A DNA stretch of 64,000 nucleotides from Archaeoglobaceae archaeon (GTDB lineage: Archaea; Halobacteriota; Archaeoglobi; Archaeoglobales; Archaeoglobaceae). The stretch spans positions 158,911 through 222,910 of the forward strand of contig JAVYOO010000002.1 in NCBI GenBank assembly GCA_038734275.1. The letters are read 5' to 3'. Positions within the stretch are counted from its first letter, which is position 1; each line of letters starts with the position of its first letter. The notes beneath the pieces are model-generated. The model saw only the letters and a list, made by a program, of their open reading frames with translations. It was not told the DNA's origin and ran no database searches. Position numbers and translations under genes: made by a program. This document shows, in pieces, positions 35,078-43,899 of the stretch.

Positions 35078-35394
35078 TCAAGTTCTAAGCACTTTCGAAT
35101 ATCTTTCGACAAATTCTTTAGGATTTAGCACTTCAAATAAGCATTGCAGTAGCGGTAATTATCGCGTCTGGAAGCTTTAAACCTGTCTCTCTTAGCTTAG
35201 CGGATATTTTTGCAACCTCAGGATCTACATTCCTGACTTTATATCTTTGCAAAAGGTGTTCATAAAATTTTTTGCTTCGAACTCCTCTTTGTTCCTATAG
35301 AATCCAACGAGAACCTCAGATATCACAATTGGCGAAACAAATGCCTCGATCAATCCATCGTCGATTGCATCGAGTAGTATACTTAAAATACCGA
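35078..35394 (-). pseudogene. decayed VapC-type PIN-domain toxin
   Basis: The minus strand reads three fragments of one PIN protein in different frames. ILSILLDAIDDGLIEAFVSP to ISEVLVGFYRNKEEF comes first. After a frameshift, RNVDPEVAKISAKLRETGLK and then LPDAIITATAMLI follow. After a second break with loss of about 15-20 codons, FEVLNPKEFVERYSKVLRT ends the gene. The N-terminus with the first catalytic Asp is missing where the phosphatase gene ends. Order and content fit VapC, so I call it a dead toxin gene. No antitoxin is next to it. Confidence 0.8.
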
Positions 35395-36159
35395 CAGCTC
35401 AACTCCAAATTTCTTCACAAATTCAAAACCATCACACCATTTTTCCCTTGGGTCCAATTTCAGCACCGCAAAGTTTGCAAGCCCATAAGGATTTGCACAT
35501 GAGCCAAGAGTTACAACCATTCCTCCTTGCTCAACCCTCAGCACTTTGTATGGCTCATGAGATCGAACGACAAGCCTGACTCCGAGCTTTTCAAAAAGGT
35601 TCCGAGTTGCTTTTTTTCCGAAGAAGAACATCACTCCTCTTTTAAAGTTCTCTCCACATTCCTCCCTTTCCCAAGGATCGTTCCAGAGCATTTCAAGAGC
35701 CAGATCTTCATCAGGATTTCTTATCCCGCTAAGATCACTTCTGCATGGAACACCACCATGGACAAGCCAGATTTCATTGTTTAGGATCGCTGAATAAGGC
35801 ATTTTTTCCCATAGATCGATTATAGCTCGATATATCTCTTCTCCATTCTCATACTGGCTCAACTGCCACGGCAGTTCGTGTGGATAAACGTCTTCAGTTT
35901 CATGATTTCCTCTCAGCAGTATTGCCTTATCCTCTACAAAAAGTCTCAGAATTCGCTCATAAACTTCCAAAGGCTCTTCACCACGATCAGCATAATCACC
36001 AAGAAAAATTGCTTTTCCAGCAATTATCTCTTCAATTAAGTCCAAAGCTTCAAGATCTGCATGAATGTCGCCGATGATCGTGCACCTCTTTTCATTTAAC
36101 TCAAGCATCTTTCCCCTCATCAGCTTCTTAGCTTCGTCGATCAATTCAAGTAGATCCAT
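35383..36159 (-). CDS. PPP-type metallophosphatase (Ser/Thr phosphatase-like)
   Basis: This 258-residue protein has the full PPP motif set: GDIHADLEA (GDxH), FLGDYADRGEEPLEVYERIL (GDxxDRG), LLRGNHETEDVYP (GNHE) and the later LVHGGVP and SHEP histidines. These bind two metal ions for phosphoester hydrolysis. It is probably a protein phosphatase, but the substrate is unknown. Its C-terminus abuts the VapC remnant. Confidence 0.87.
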   Translation of the reverse strand: MDLLELIDEAKKLMRGKMLELNEKRCTIIGDIHADLEALDLIEEIIAGKAIFLGDYADRGEEPLEVYERILRLFVEDKAILLRGNHETEDVYPHELPWQLSQYENGEEIYRAIIDLWEKMPYSAILNNEIWLVHGGVPCRSDLSGIRNPDEDLALEMLWNDPWEREECGENFKRGVMFFFGKKATRNLFEKLGVRLVVRSHEPYKVLRVEQGGMVVTLGSCANPYGLANFAVLKLDPREKWCDGFEFVKKFGVELSVF

Positions 36160-36210
36160 ACCAAAAATGAGGTATCAATCCTTAAATACCTTTTACTACA
36201 ACTAAGATTG

Positions 36211-37107
36211 ATGAAACACCTCATTTCAATCGAGGATCTTACAAAGCAGGAGATACTAAAAATTTTGGATAAAGCTGAGGAATTTGAAGACGTTGCCCTC
36301 GGAATAAGAAAATGCAGAATTCTTGAGGGAAAAATACTCGCAAATCTCTTTTTTGAGCCTTCAACAAGAACAAGGATAAGCTTTGAGACTGCAATGAAAA
36401 GACTCGGCGGAGAGGTCGTGAATATTTCTGCTCAGGAAGCGAGCAGTATAGCCAAGGGAGAAACGCTTGCAGACACGATAAAAGTCGTATCCAATTACTG
36501 CGACGCCATAGTCATCCGTCACCCCCTTGAAGGAGCTGCGAGATTTGCAGCTGAAAATTCTGCCGTTCCTGTTATAAATGCGGGCGACGGAGCAGGACAG
36601 CATCCAACCCAGACACTTCTAGATTTATATACAATCAGAAAGGAGTGCAGAAAGCTTGAGGGGATTTCCATAGCTCTTGTTGGTGATCTTAAATATTCAA
36701 GAACAATTCACTCCCTAATAAAGGCATTAACACTTTTCGACACAAAAATATACCTTGTGAGCCCCGAAATTTTGAGTTTACCAGAAGATTTTCTTGAAGA
36801 GCTGAATGGAGACATTAAAAGGGCGAAGTTGGAAGATATCATAGGAGAAATAGACGTTCTTTATGTTACGAGGATCCAGAAAGAGAGATTTCTCGATGAA
36901 GAGGAATACCGAAAAGTTGCAGGAAGCTACAGAATAACTACTGCTACGGTTGAAAAAATGAAGGAAAGTGCGATAATTCTTCATCCACTTCCAAGGGTTG
37001 ATGAGATAGATGTTAAAGTCGATTCGATGAGACAGGCGAGATATTTCAAACAGGCATTCTATGGTGTGCCCGTTAGAATGGCCATACTTTCAGAGGTGAT
37101 GCTATGA
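36211..37107 (+). CDS. pyrB: aspartate carbamoyltransferase, catalytic chain
   Basis: This 298-residue enzyme joins carbamoyl phosphate and aspartate in pyrimidine synthesis. The phosphate-binding loop is FFEPSTRTRISFETAMKRLG (about residues 48-67), the aspartate-side region is HPTQTLLDLYTI, and LHPLPRVDEID lies near the end. ATG 36211 is chosen although an in-frame TTG precedes it. It overlaps pyrI by four bases. Confidence 0.96.
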   Translation: MKHLISIEDLTKQEILKILDKAEEFEDVALGIRKCRILEGKILANLFFEPSTRTRISFETAMKRLGGEVVNISAQEASSIAKGETLADTIKVVSNYCDAIVIRHPLEGAARFAAENSAVPVINAGDGAGQHPTQTLLDLYTIRKECRKLEGISIALVGDLKYSRTIHSLIKALTLFDTKIYLVSPEILSLPEDFLEELNGDIKRAKLEDIIGEIDVLYVTRIQKERFLDEEEYRKVAGSYRITTATVEKMKESAIILHPLPRVDEIDVKVDSMRQARYFKQAFYGVPVRMAILSEVML

Positions 37108-37568
37108 AGGAGAGAGAACTCGTAGTAAGCAAGATCCGAGAGGGGACCGTGATAGATCACATTCCAGCTGGAAAGGCCCTACTTGTGCTTAAAATACTTG
37201 GAATCGATGAAAGAACAAAAGAAACGGTTTCAATGGCTTTAAATGTTCCAAGTAAAAAAATGGGAAGGAAGGACATCGTAAAGGTCGAGGGACTTTTCAT
37301 AAAAGAAGAGGAATTGAATAAAATCGCATTAATAGCACCGAACGCTACGATCAATCTTATAAGAGATTACGAAATCGAGAAAAAATTCAAAGTTAAGCTT
37401 CCAGAAGTTGTAAAGGGCATTTTGAGATGCCCAAATCGGATGTGTATATCTAACAGCAAAGAACCGATCAAATCAATCTTTTATGTTAAAGTTCAGGACA
37501 ACGAGGTTTTTGCAAAATGCCATTATTGCGGGAGAAGAATTAGAGAACTGGCAGAGTTTCTGCTTTAG
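37104..37568 (+). CDS. pyrI: aspartate carbamoyltransferase, regulatory chain
   Basis: This 154-residue chain binds allosteric nucleotides in its N-terminal domain (VSKIREGTVIDHIPAGKALL) and structural zinc through four cysteines, CPNRMC (residues 112-117) and CHYC (near 142). It overlaps pyrB by four bases, allowing assembly of the allosteric holoenzyme. dtdA follows after two bases. Confidence 0.96.
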   Translation: MKERELVVSKIREGTVIDHIPAGKALLVLKILGIDERTKETVSMALNVPSKKMGRKDIVKVEGLFIKEEELNKIALIAPNATINLIRDYEIEKKFKVKLPEVVKGILRCPNRMCISNSKEPIKSIFYVKVQDNEVFAKCHYCGRRIRELAEFLL

Positions 37569-37570
37569 CC

Positions 37571-38398
37571 ATGAAGCTGGTTGTTTGTTCCACACAGGAT
37601 CCCGCATCCCTTAATATAATGTCTCATCTATTGACGATGGTTAGCTTCGAAAAGAAGAAGCTCGGAAACTACATCTTTCACGTTGCAGATGAATTTGCAG
37701 TGGTAGAAGTTGATGAGAGGCTTATATATGCTGACAATATTGATCAAAAGCTCTCGAAGTTTTTTGAGTTTGATGAAATTTTGTTTGCATCGAGACACAG
37801 CAGTAAAGATGGTAGAAAGATAATCACAGCCCACGTTTCTGGGAATGTCGCTGAGAACACCTACGGTGGTTTGCCAAAAAGCTTAGCAAAGCCCTCTCCG
37901 ATTACAATGAAGAACTTTGTCTTGGCTTTAAAGAAAAGACTTAGCAAAATAACGGACTTTGAGTTCACACTGGAAGCAACCCACCACGGACCTTCGGAGA
38001 TCTCAAAGCCATCCGCATTTTACGAAATAGGTTCCACCGAAGTTGAGTGGGAAGACGGCTCAGCTGGCGAAGTTGTTGCTGAAGCAATCTTTGAGGCGAT
38101 TAAAGAGTCAAGAAGGGACTGGAAGATCGCTGTTGGCATCGGCGGAACTCATTATGTGCCAAGGCAGACTGAAATTATTCTTGACACCGTTTTCACCTTT
38201 GGACACAACTTCGCGAAGTATACTTTTGAAAAGCTCGATTCTGAAATGATTCAAAAAGCTATAGAGCTAAGCAATGCTGAATATCTGATCTACGACGATA
38301 AATCGACAACTTCGAAGATCAAAAGTCTTTTCAATGAGCTCAAGGGAGTTGAAATTCTAAAGGCTAAGGAAGCAAAAAAGTTTAAGCTTGAGGTCTAA
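37571..38398 (+). CDS. dtdA: D-aminoacyl-tRNA deacylase, archaeal type
   Basis: This 275-residue protein is the archaeal DtdA family, which removes D-amino acids from mischarged tRNA. Conserved segments are STQDPASLNIMSHLL at the start, FASRHSS, LEATHHGPSEISKPSAFYEIG and VGIGGTHYVPRQTEI, which hold metal-binding histidines. It follows pyrI by two bases and overlaps the convergent TIGR00266 gene by four. Confidence 0.92.
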   Translation: MKLVVCSTQDPASLNIMSHLLTMVSFEKKKLGNYIFHVADEFAVVEVDERLIYADNIDQKLSKFFEFDEILFASRHSSKDGRKIITAHVSGNVAENTYGGLPKSLAKPSPITMKNFVLALKKRLSKITDFEFTLEATHHGPSEISKPSAFYEIGSTEVEWEDGSAGEVVAEAIFEAIKESRRDWKIAVGIGGTHYVPRQTEIILDTVFTFGHNFAKYTFEKLDSEMIQKAIELSNAEYLIYDDKSTTSKIKSLFNELKGVEILKAKEAKKFKLEV

Positions 38399-39057
38399 CG
38401 TCTTTGTGGCGGTAGTAGCGAGGATAACCAGCCTATATACTCTGCTATTGATCTTGTTTGAATCCAGACTTTTCCTTTTCCGTTGAATTCCGCAACAAGC
38501 CCTTCTCCACTAAGAAGAGTTGCCTTTAAGCCTCCTGCTTTTCTAATCTTAAAGTCCAAAGTTTCTTCAAATGCCACAATGTGCCCTGTGTCGACTGAGA
38601 GTGATCCATCGACGTTTATCTCCTCAATACCACCAAATGAGGATAAAAATAGGTCTCCACTTCCCTCAAGCTTAAGCAAAAATAATCCTTCGCCAGCAAA
38701 GAACGTCTTGGCTCCTCCCCACTTTATATCAATATCTATGCTTGGCGAAGAAGCTAAAAAAGCCCCGCTTTGAGCGTATAATTTCCCTGAAAGCTTTATG
38801 TAGGCAATATCGCCATTGTAACTCGGTGCCAAGCCAAGAAGACCCTTGCCCCTCGAAATAAACCTGTTAACAAGAAATGATTCTCCGCCGAGAATGCTCC
38901 TTTTAAGCCCGCCAAAAAGTCCGCCCTTCATTTCGGGCGAGATCTCGACATTTCGCATGTAAACCATTGCTCCAGATTCCGCAAGCACTTCCTCATTGTT
39001 ATCGAGTTCAAGCTCAAGAAGGCTATAGCTTGGTCTTGACAAAATTCTGTGCTTCAT
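38395..39057 (-). CDS. TIGR00266/AIM24-family protein
   Basis: This 220-residue beta-rich protein fits the TIGR00266 (AIM24) family. Glycine-rich stretches such as EMKGGLFGGLKRSILGGES and GKGLLGLAPSYNGDIAYI are typical. Family members have a double-stranded beta-helix fold and no firm biochemical role. No membrane segment or signal peptide is seen. Confidence 0.85.
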   Translation of the reverse strand: MKHRILSRPSYSLLELELDNNEEVLAESGAMVYMRNVEISPEMKGGLFGGLKRSILGGESFLVNRFISRGKGLLGLAPSYNGDIAYIKLSGKLYAQSGAFLASSPSIDIDIKWGGAKTFFAGEGLFLLKLEGSGDLFLSSFGGIEEINVDGSLSVDTGHIVAFEETLDFKIRKAGGLKATLLSGEGLVAEFNGKGKVWIQTRSIAEYIGWLSSLLPPQRR

Positions 39058-39142
39058 GCTTAAGCTTTGAGCAGAAATTTAATAAATTTTTCTTAGATTT
39101 TGCTCTCTGAAAAATATTTAAAGTTATCTGCACTGTGCTTCT

Positions 39143-40060
39143 GTGGTTGAAAAATTTGAGGGTTGTATTCTTGGACTTGCAATCGGCGATGCTCTCGGAA
39201 TGCCCGCTGAGGGGATGAGCAGGGACAAAATAAGGCTCAATTTCGGTGAAATTCGAGAATTTCTGCCTTCTCCGTATGGTGATCTAAAGGCGGGGCAATG
39301 GACTGATGACACGGAACAGACAATACTTCTTGCAGAATCCATACTTGAGACTGTTTACTTTGATCCTGCAAATTTTGCTGAAAAGCTTAAGAAATGGTAT
39401 ACTTCTGGTGGCAGAAGAATTGGTCCAACTACAAGGATTGCGATTATAAATCTGCTACGTGGAGCAACATGGCAAAATTCAGGAGTTTTTTCCGACACAT
39501 GTGGTTCTGCAATGCGCGTAGCACCAATAGGGCTTGTTTATCATTTCAATCTGAACCTCGTTGAAAGATATGCTGAGATTTCTTCGATCGTCACTCATGC
39601 AGGAACCGCTGCAATTGCGGGTGCAATAGCGGTGGCAATAGCGATTGCATGCAAGGTTCTTGACTTCAAAGATGATGAACTAATTGAAGAAGTGATTAAA
39701 AGATTGGAAAAGCGTGATCAGCTTTTGTCAGACAAAATAAAGTTTGCATACGAGATTAGAGATAAGGAGCTTGATTACGCAATCGAAAAACTTGGCAACT
39801 CAATCTATGTGCTCGATGCAGTTCCTATGGCATTCTACTGCGTCTTTTCTTCTGAGAATTTTGAGGATGCGATTATTAAGTCTGCAAACTGTGGGGGAGA
39901 TACTGATTCAATTTCTGCAATAACTGGGGCTATAAAGGGTGCTGAAGGAGTAAATAAAATTCCAAATAGGTTTATAAACGGTTTAGAGGATCCAGAATTT
40001 CTCAAAGACCTCGCAGACAGACTTTACGAACTTCATGAGAGAATAGTAAAGATAATTTAG
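39143..40060 (+). CDS. ADP-ribosylglycohydrolase family protein
   Basis: This 305-residue protein matches the DraG/ARH family, which removes ADP-ribose from proteins or small molecules. The metal sites appear as LGLAIGDALGMPAEG (about residues 9-23), AGQWTDDTEQTI, SDTCGSAMRVAP and NCGGDTDSISAITGAI near the C-terminus. The start is GTG 39143. purP follows after four bases. Whether it acts on proteins is not known here. Confidence 0.9.
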   Translation: MVEKFEGCILGLAIGDALGMPAEGMSRDKIRLNFGEIREFLPSPYGDLKAGQWTDDTEQTILLAESILETVYFDPANFAEKLKKWYTSGGRRIGPTTRIAIINLLRGATWQNSGVFSDTCGSAMRVAPIGLVYHFNLNLVERYAEISSIVTHAGTAAIAGAIAVAIAIACKVLDFKDDELIEEVIKRLEKRDQLLSDKIKFAYEIRDKELDYAIEKLGNSIYVLDAVPMAFYCVFSSENFEDAIIKSANCGGDTDSISAITGAIKGAEGVNKIPNRFINGLEDPEFLKDLADRLYELHERIVKII

Positions 40061-40064
40061 CAAT

Positions 40065-41195
40065 ATGGCAACTGAGATCATGAATCCAAAAGAGGTTGTG
40101 GAAGACTACAAAGACGTGACCATTGGAATCTTCGGTTCCCACTCAGCGAAGGAGATCGGGGTTTCTGCAAAAGCATGGGGATTTAAAACAGCAATTGTTG
40201 TGCAAAAAGGTCGTGATAAGCTCTACACAAAATACAACAGACATCTTTACGATCATGTTATCGTCTTGGAATCCTTCAAGGAAATGCTAAATGAAGAGGT
40301 TCAGGAAAAGCTCATCGAACTCAACACAGTAATGATCCCGAACAGAAGCTTTGCGGTCTACGTTGGATACGAAGGCATTGAGAAGAAGCTAAAAGTGCCG
40401 ATATATGGAAACAGATTTTTGCTTAGAGCAGAAGAAAGAAATGAAGCGAAAAATCAGTATTACTTGCTTGAAAAGGCTAAAATAAGGTTTCCAAAGGAGT
40501 TCAAGTCTCCCGAAGAAATAGATCGGCTTGCTATTGTGAAGGTTCAGCAGGCAAAAAATCCGCTTGAGAGGGCATTTTTCTACGCTGTTTCGCCCGAAGA
40601 CTACTACAGACAGGCTGAAGAGTTGTTAAAAGCGGGAGTTATCAATGAAGAGGGACTAAAGAGGGCAAGAATAGAAGAGTTCGTTTTGGGAGCAAGATTT
40701 AATGCAAACTTCCACAGCTATGCTCTCAAGGACGTCTTTGGAAATTTCGACTTCGTCGGCTTTAGCGATCGCAGACAAGTAAATCTGCAAGGTTTCCTTA
40801 ATCTGCCCGCAAGAGATCAGCTGAAGATCAACGTGCCAGTTAGAAATGAAGAGATCGGTCACTTTGGAGTCACAATGAGAGAGAGCAAGCAAGAAGTAGT
40901 TTACGAGTATGCTGAGAGACTAATAGCTACTTGCATTGAAGAATTCCCTCCGGGAATCATAGGATTATTTGGGCTTCAGGGAGCGGTTGCTTATTCACCA
41001 AATGATGAGCTTGAATTTGTAGTCTTCGACGTTTCTTTCAGAGTCCCCGGGGATCCAGCGATTGGTCCAACTTCTCCTGAAATGAGGAATCTGTCTCTAA
41101 AGCATGGAATCAGGATTGAAGATCCGTTAGATTTAACCATGCTTGAAATAAAGAAGGCTATGGAACTTGAAAGGATTGAAGAGATTGTAACTTAA
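40065..41195 (+). CDS. purP: formate-dependent FAICAR synthetase PurP
   Basis: This 376-residue ATP-grasp enzyme formylates AICAR with formate and ATP in archaeal purine synthesis, replacing the PurH transformylase. It begins with VTIGIFGSHSAKEIGVSAKA, typical of PurP N-termini, then VMIPNRSFAVYVGY, and the C-terminal VVFDVSFRVPGDPAIGP is the metal/nucleotide region. It would use formate. Confidence 0.92.
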   Translation: MATEIMNPKEVVEDYKDVTIGIFGSHSAKEIGVSAKAWGFKTAIVVQKGRDKLYTKYNRHLYDHVIVLESFKEMLNEEVQEKLIELNTVMIPNRSFAVYVGYEGIEKKLKVPIYGNRFLLRAEERNEAKNQYYLLEKAKIRFPKEFKSPEEIDRLAIVKVQQAKNPLERAFFYAVSPEDYYRQAEELLKAGVINEEGLKRARIEEFVLGARFNANFHSYALKDVFGNFDFVGFSDRRQVNLQGFLNLPARDQLKINVPVRNEEIGHFGVTMRESKQEVVYEYAERLIATCIEEFPPGIIGLFGLQGAVAYSPNDELEFVVFDVSFRVPGDPAIGPTSPEMRNLSLKHGIRIEDPLDLTMLEIKKAMELERIEEIVT

Positions 41196-41295
41196 ATTCT
41201 AAAACTCAACTCAATTTCTAAAAAATATGTAGAATTTCTTAAAGTAAAAAAGAAAGATTAATAAAGTTAAGTCATTACAACGACATGGTGATAAA

Positions 41296-42465
41296 ATGGA
41301 AGTCAAATCCAGAATAAAAAAGGTTGCTGTTCTCGGAGCGGGATTGATGGGCCACGGAATTGCGGAAGTCTGCGCCATGGCAGGATATGAAGTAAAAATG
41401 AGAGACATAAAGCAAGAGTTCTTGGACAAAGGAATGAACATGATAAGGGATAGTCTGCAGAAGATGGAAGCCAAAGGAAAACTAAAGGAGCCGGCAAATA
41501 CAATTCTTGCAAGAATAAAGCCTGTGTTAAGTCTTGAAGAAGCTGTTAAAGATGCAGATCTTATAATAGAGGCAATTCCAGAAGTATTCGAGTTGAAAGT
41601 TCAGACATTCCAGGAATGCGACAAATTGGCAAAACCCGATTGTATTATTACGAGCAACACATCCACGATGAGCATAACAGAACTCTCAAAGGCAACCAAT
41701 AGACAGGATAAGTTTGCTGGACTGCATTTCTTCAACCCAGTTGTCCTGATGAGACTTGTTGAGGTCATAAGGGGCGAAAAGACGAGTGAAGATGTGATGA
41801 AGCTACTTGTTGACTTCGTAAAGAGTATTGGAAAAGTGCCAGTAAGAGTAGAGAAGGATGTTCCGGGATTCATTGCAAACAGAGTAGTTGCACCGAGCAG
41901 TGTGTTGCTTCTTGGAATAATTGAAAAAGGCGTTGCTACTCCAGAAGAAGTTGATGCAAAGATGAAGAGCATGGGACAGCCAATGGGACCATTTGAGTTG
42001 ATGGACTACGTTGGTATTGATACGCAATATCATGTTCTCAAATACTACGAAAAGACCGTTAGCCCCGACTACAAACCACCCGAGTTCCTCGAAAAGATGG
42101 TCAAGGAAGGCAAACTCGGTGCAAAGACTGGCAAAGGATGGTATGACTGGAGTGCGGGAAGACCGCAGATCGACGAGAGCAAGGCATCTGAGAAGATAAA
42201 CCCAATGGATTTCATGTATGTTGAAATAAATGAAGCGGTTAAGCTTGCTGAGATGGGCGTAGCTACGCCAAAGGATATCGACACCGCTGTAAAGCTCGGA
42301 TACAACAGACCCTTCGGTCCTTTAGAGTTTGCAAGGAACTTGAACGACGTCGAAATCGCGCAGAGACTTGAAGAGCTTGCCAAATTCTACGGAAAGAAAA
42401 TATTTGAGCCTGCAAAGACTTTGAAGGAAGGAAAGCTTGCAAAGTTGCTCGAAGGATATGAATAA
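41296..42465 (+). CDS. 3-hydroxyacyl-CoA dehydrogenase
   Basis: This 389-residue NAD-dependent enzyme has the loop VLGAGLMGHGIAEVCAMAGY (about residues 13-32), SNTSTMSITELS and HFFNPVVLMRLVEVI, with the catalytic His in HFFNP, and two C-terminal domains, GPFELMDYVGIDTQYHV and GPLEFARN. It oxidises 3-hydroxyacyl-CoA to 3-ketoacyl-CoA. GGTGATAAA is a good ribosome site at 41285-41295. It is a paralogue of the one at 48682 and lies outside that operon. Confidence 0.93.
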   Translation: MEVKSRIKKVAVLGAGLMGHGIAEVCAMAGYEVKMRDIKQEFLDKGMNMIRDSLQKMEAKGKLKEPANTILARIKPVLSLEEAVKDADLIIEAIPEVFELKVQTFQECDKLAKPDCIITSNTSTMSITELSKATNRQDKFAGLHFFNPVVLMRLVEVIRGEKTSEDVMKLLVDFVKSIGKVPVRVEKDVPGFIANRVVAPSSVLLLGIIEKGVATPEEVDAKMKSMGQPMGPFELMDYVGIDTQYHVLKYYEKTVSPDYKPPEFLEKMVKEGKLGAKTGKGWYDWSAGRPQIDESKASEKINPMDFMYVEINEAVKLAEMGVATPKDIDTAVKLGYNRPFGPLEFARNLNDVEIAQRLEELAKFYGKKIFEPAKTLKEGKLAKLLEGYE

Positions 42466-42503
42466 AACTTATTTAAAATTTTAAAATTTTTATTTTAAAA
42501 TTT
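42466..42503. terminator. shared AT-rich terminator between convergent genes
   Basis: The 38-base gap between converging genes consists of A and T runs on both strands (TTTTATTTTAAAATTTT), suitable for archaeal T-tract termination in both directions. Confidence 0.35.
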
Positions 42504-42758
42504 TCAACTTACATCAAGCAATTCAATGCCCTCTTCGGTCAGTTTGAACTTGCCGCCTTCTTCCTTTACAAATCCTTCTTTTATTAGCCAATCCAGGTTG
42601 AACTTAATTTGAAATTCTGACAGAGTAAGCACACCCTTCAGTTCTTCCATTGTCTTTCCATGAATACCAATTGCTCGAACAATTTCACGCCTCGCAGGAC
42701 TTAGAGATGCCTTAAAAAGTCTTTCATGATGCTCCTTATCCCTAACCTTTTCTGCCAT
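42504..42758 (-). CDS. small winged-helix DNA-binding protein
   Basis: Starting at ATG 42758, this 84-residue protein has an ArsR-like winged helix: SPARREIVRAIGIHGKTMEE, then LTLSEFQIKFNLDWLIKEGF as the recognition helices and GGKFKLTEEGIELLD as the wing. The longer reading to 42830 adds an unlike N-terminus. Its target is unknown; it converges on the hydroxyacyl-CoA dehydrogenase gene. Confidence 0.7.
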   Translation of the reverse strand: MAEKVRDKEHHERLFKASLSPARREIVRAIGIHGKTMEELKGVLTLSEFQIKFNLDWLIKEGFVKEEGGKFKLTEEGIELLDVS

Positions 42759-42864
42759 AGTTAATCTTTGACATTTGGAAATATTAAATTTTTTGGTGTT
42801 TTGCTGAATGTTGAAAAGATTGCATTTCACGTTCCCAGGACTAATCTACAAACGGAGGTGACAA

Positions 42865-42948
42865 ATGCAAATTTCAGAGAAGATTGTAGATCTAATAGAG
42901 TTCCGAAACCTTAGGGATTACAAAGAACTTTACGTGGTCAAACTCTGA
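42865..42948 (+). CDS. 27-residue small frame with strong ribosome site
   Basis: ATG 42865 follows GGAGGTG at ideal spacing and opens a 27-codon frame, MQISEKIVDLIEFRNLRDYK..., ending in TGA. It sits upstream of ftr but ends before the ftr TATA box. It could be a real microprotein or a gene remnant. Confidence 0.35.
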   Translation: MQISEKIVDLIEFRNLRDYKELYVVKL

Positions 42949-43000
42949 GAAAATTGAAAAGATTTAAATCTCAACTTAGCGAATAGCGAATGGTGATTGT

Positions 43001-43894
43001 ATGAAAGTGAATGGCGTTGAAGTTGAGGAAACCTTTGCTGAGGCCTTCGACATAAAAATTGCGAGGGTTTTGATAACTGCATACGACTACTATTGGGCTT
43101 GGGTTTCCGCGAATGAGGCGACTGGCTTTGGAACTTCAGTGATCATGTGCCCCGCAGAAGCGGGAATTGAAAAGAAGGCCCTGCCTTCTGAGACTCCGGA
43201 TGGAAGACCCGGCTACTATATTCAGATCTGTCACATGAGCAAAAAGGGCTTGGAAGAACAATTGCTTGCAAGAATTGGGCAGTGCGTGCTCACAGCTCCA
43301 ACCACTGCTGCATTTAATGGCTTGCCCGAAGTGCAGGACAAGTTCGACACTGGCTTCAAGCTGAAGTTCTTCGGAGATGGCTATGAGAGAGAAGTTGAAG
43401 TTGGTGGTAGAAAGTGTTATGCTGTGCCGATGATGCAGGGCGAATTCATCGTTGAAAGCCATTTCAGCTATGTTAACGGAATTGCTGGTGGAAACTTCTT
43501 CATCTTGGGTGAAACACAACCATCTGCACTGGCTGCGGCAAAGGCTGCTGTAGATGCAATTGCAGACGTTGAAGGCGTGATCACTCCCTTCCCGGGAGGA
43601 ATTGTTGCTTCTGGATCAAAGGTTGGAGCAAACAAATACAAGTTCCTTAAAGCTTCAACAAATGAAAAATACTGCCCAACGCTTCGCGACAAAGTTGAAG
43701 GCTCACAGATTCCTCCAGGGGTTAAGGCTGTTTACGAGATCGTAATCAATGGATTGAACATTGAGGCAGTGAAAAAGGCAATGAAAGTTGGTATTCTTGC
43801 AGCCACCAAAATACCCGGAGTTGTCAAGATAACAGCAGGAAATTACGGTGGAAAGCTCGGGAAGCACATAATAAATCTCAGAGACTTGTTCTAA
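43001..43894 (+). CDS. ftr: formylmethanofuran:tetrahydromethanopterin formyltransferase
   Basis: This 297-residue enzyme transfers the formyl group between methanofuran and tetrahydromethanopterin in the C1 pathway of Archaeoglobales and methanogens. Start and typical stretches are VEETFAEAFDIKIARVLITA, NEATGFGTSVIMCPAEAGIE, TPDGRPGYYIQICHM and FPGGIVASGSKVG. TATA GATTTAAATC is at 42961-42970. It shares its carrier with the methyltransferase operon at 18-25 kb. Confidence 0.97.
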   Translation: MKVNGVEVEETFAEAFDIKIARVLITAYDYYWAWVSANEATGFGTSVIMCPAEAGIEKKALPSETPDGRPGYYIQICHMSKKGLEEQLLARIGQCVLTAPTTAAFNGLPEVQDKFDTGFKLKFFGDGYEREVEVGGRKCYAVPMMQGEFIVESHFSYVNGIAGGNFFILGETQPSALAAAKAAVDAIADVEGVITPFPGGIVASGSKVGANKYKFLKASTNEKYCPTLRDKVEGSQIPPGVKAVYEIVINGLNIEAVKKAMKVGILAATKIPGVVKITAGNYGGKLGKHIINLRDLF

Positions 43895-43899
43895 TTTTT

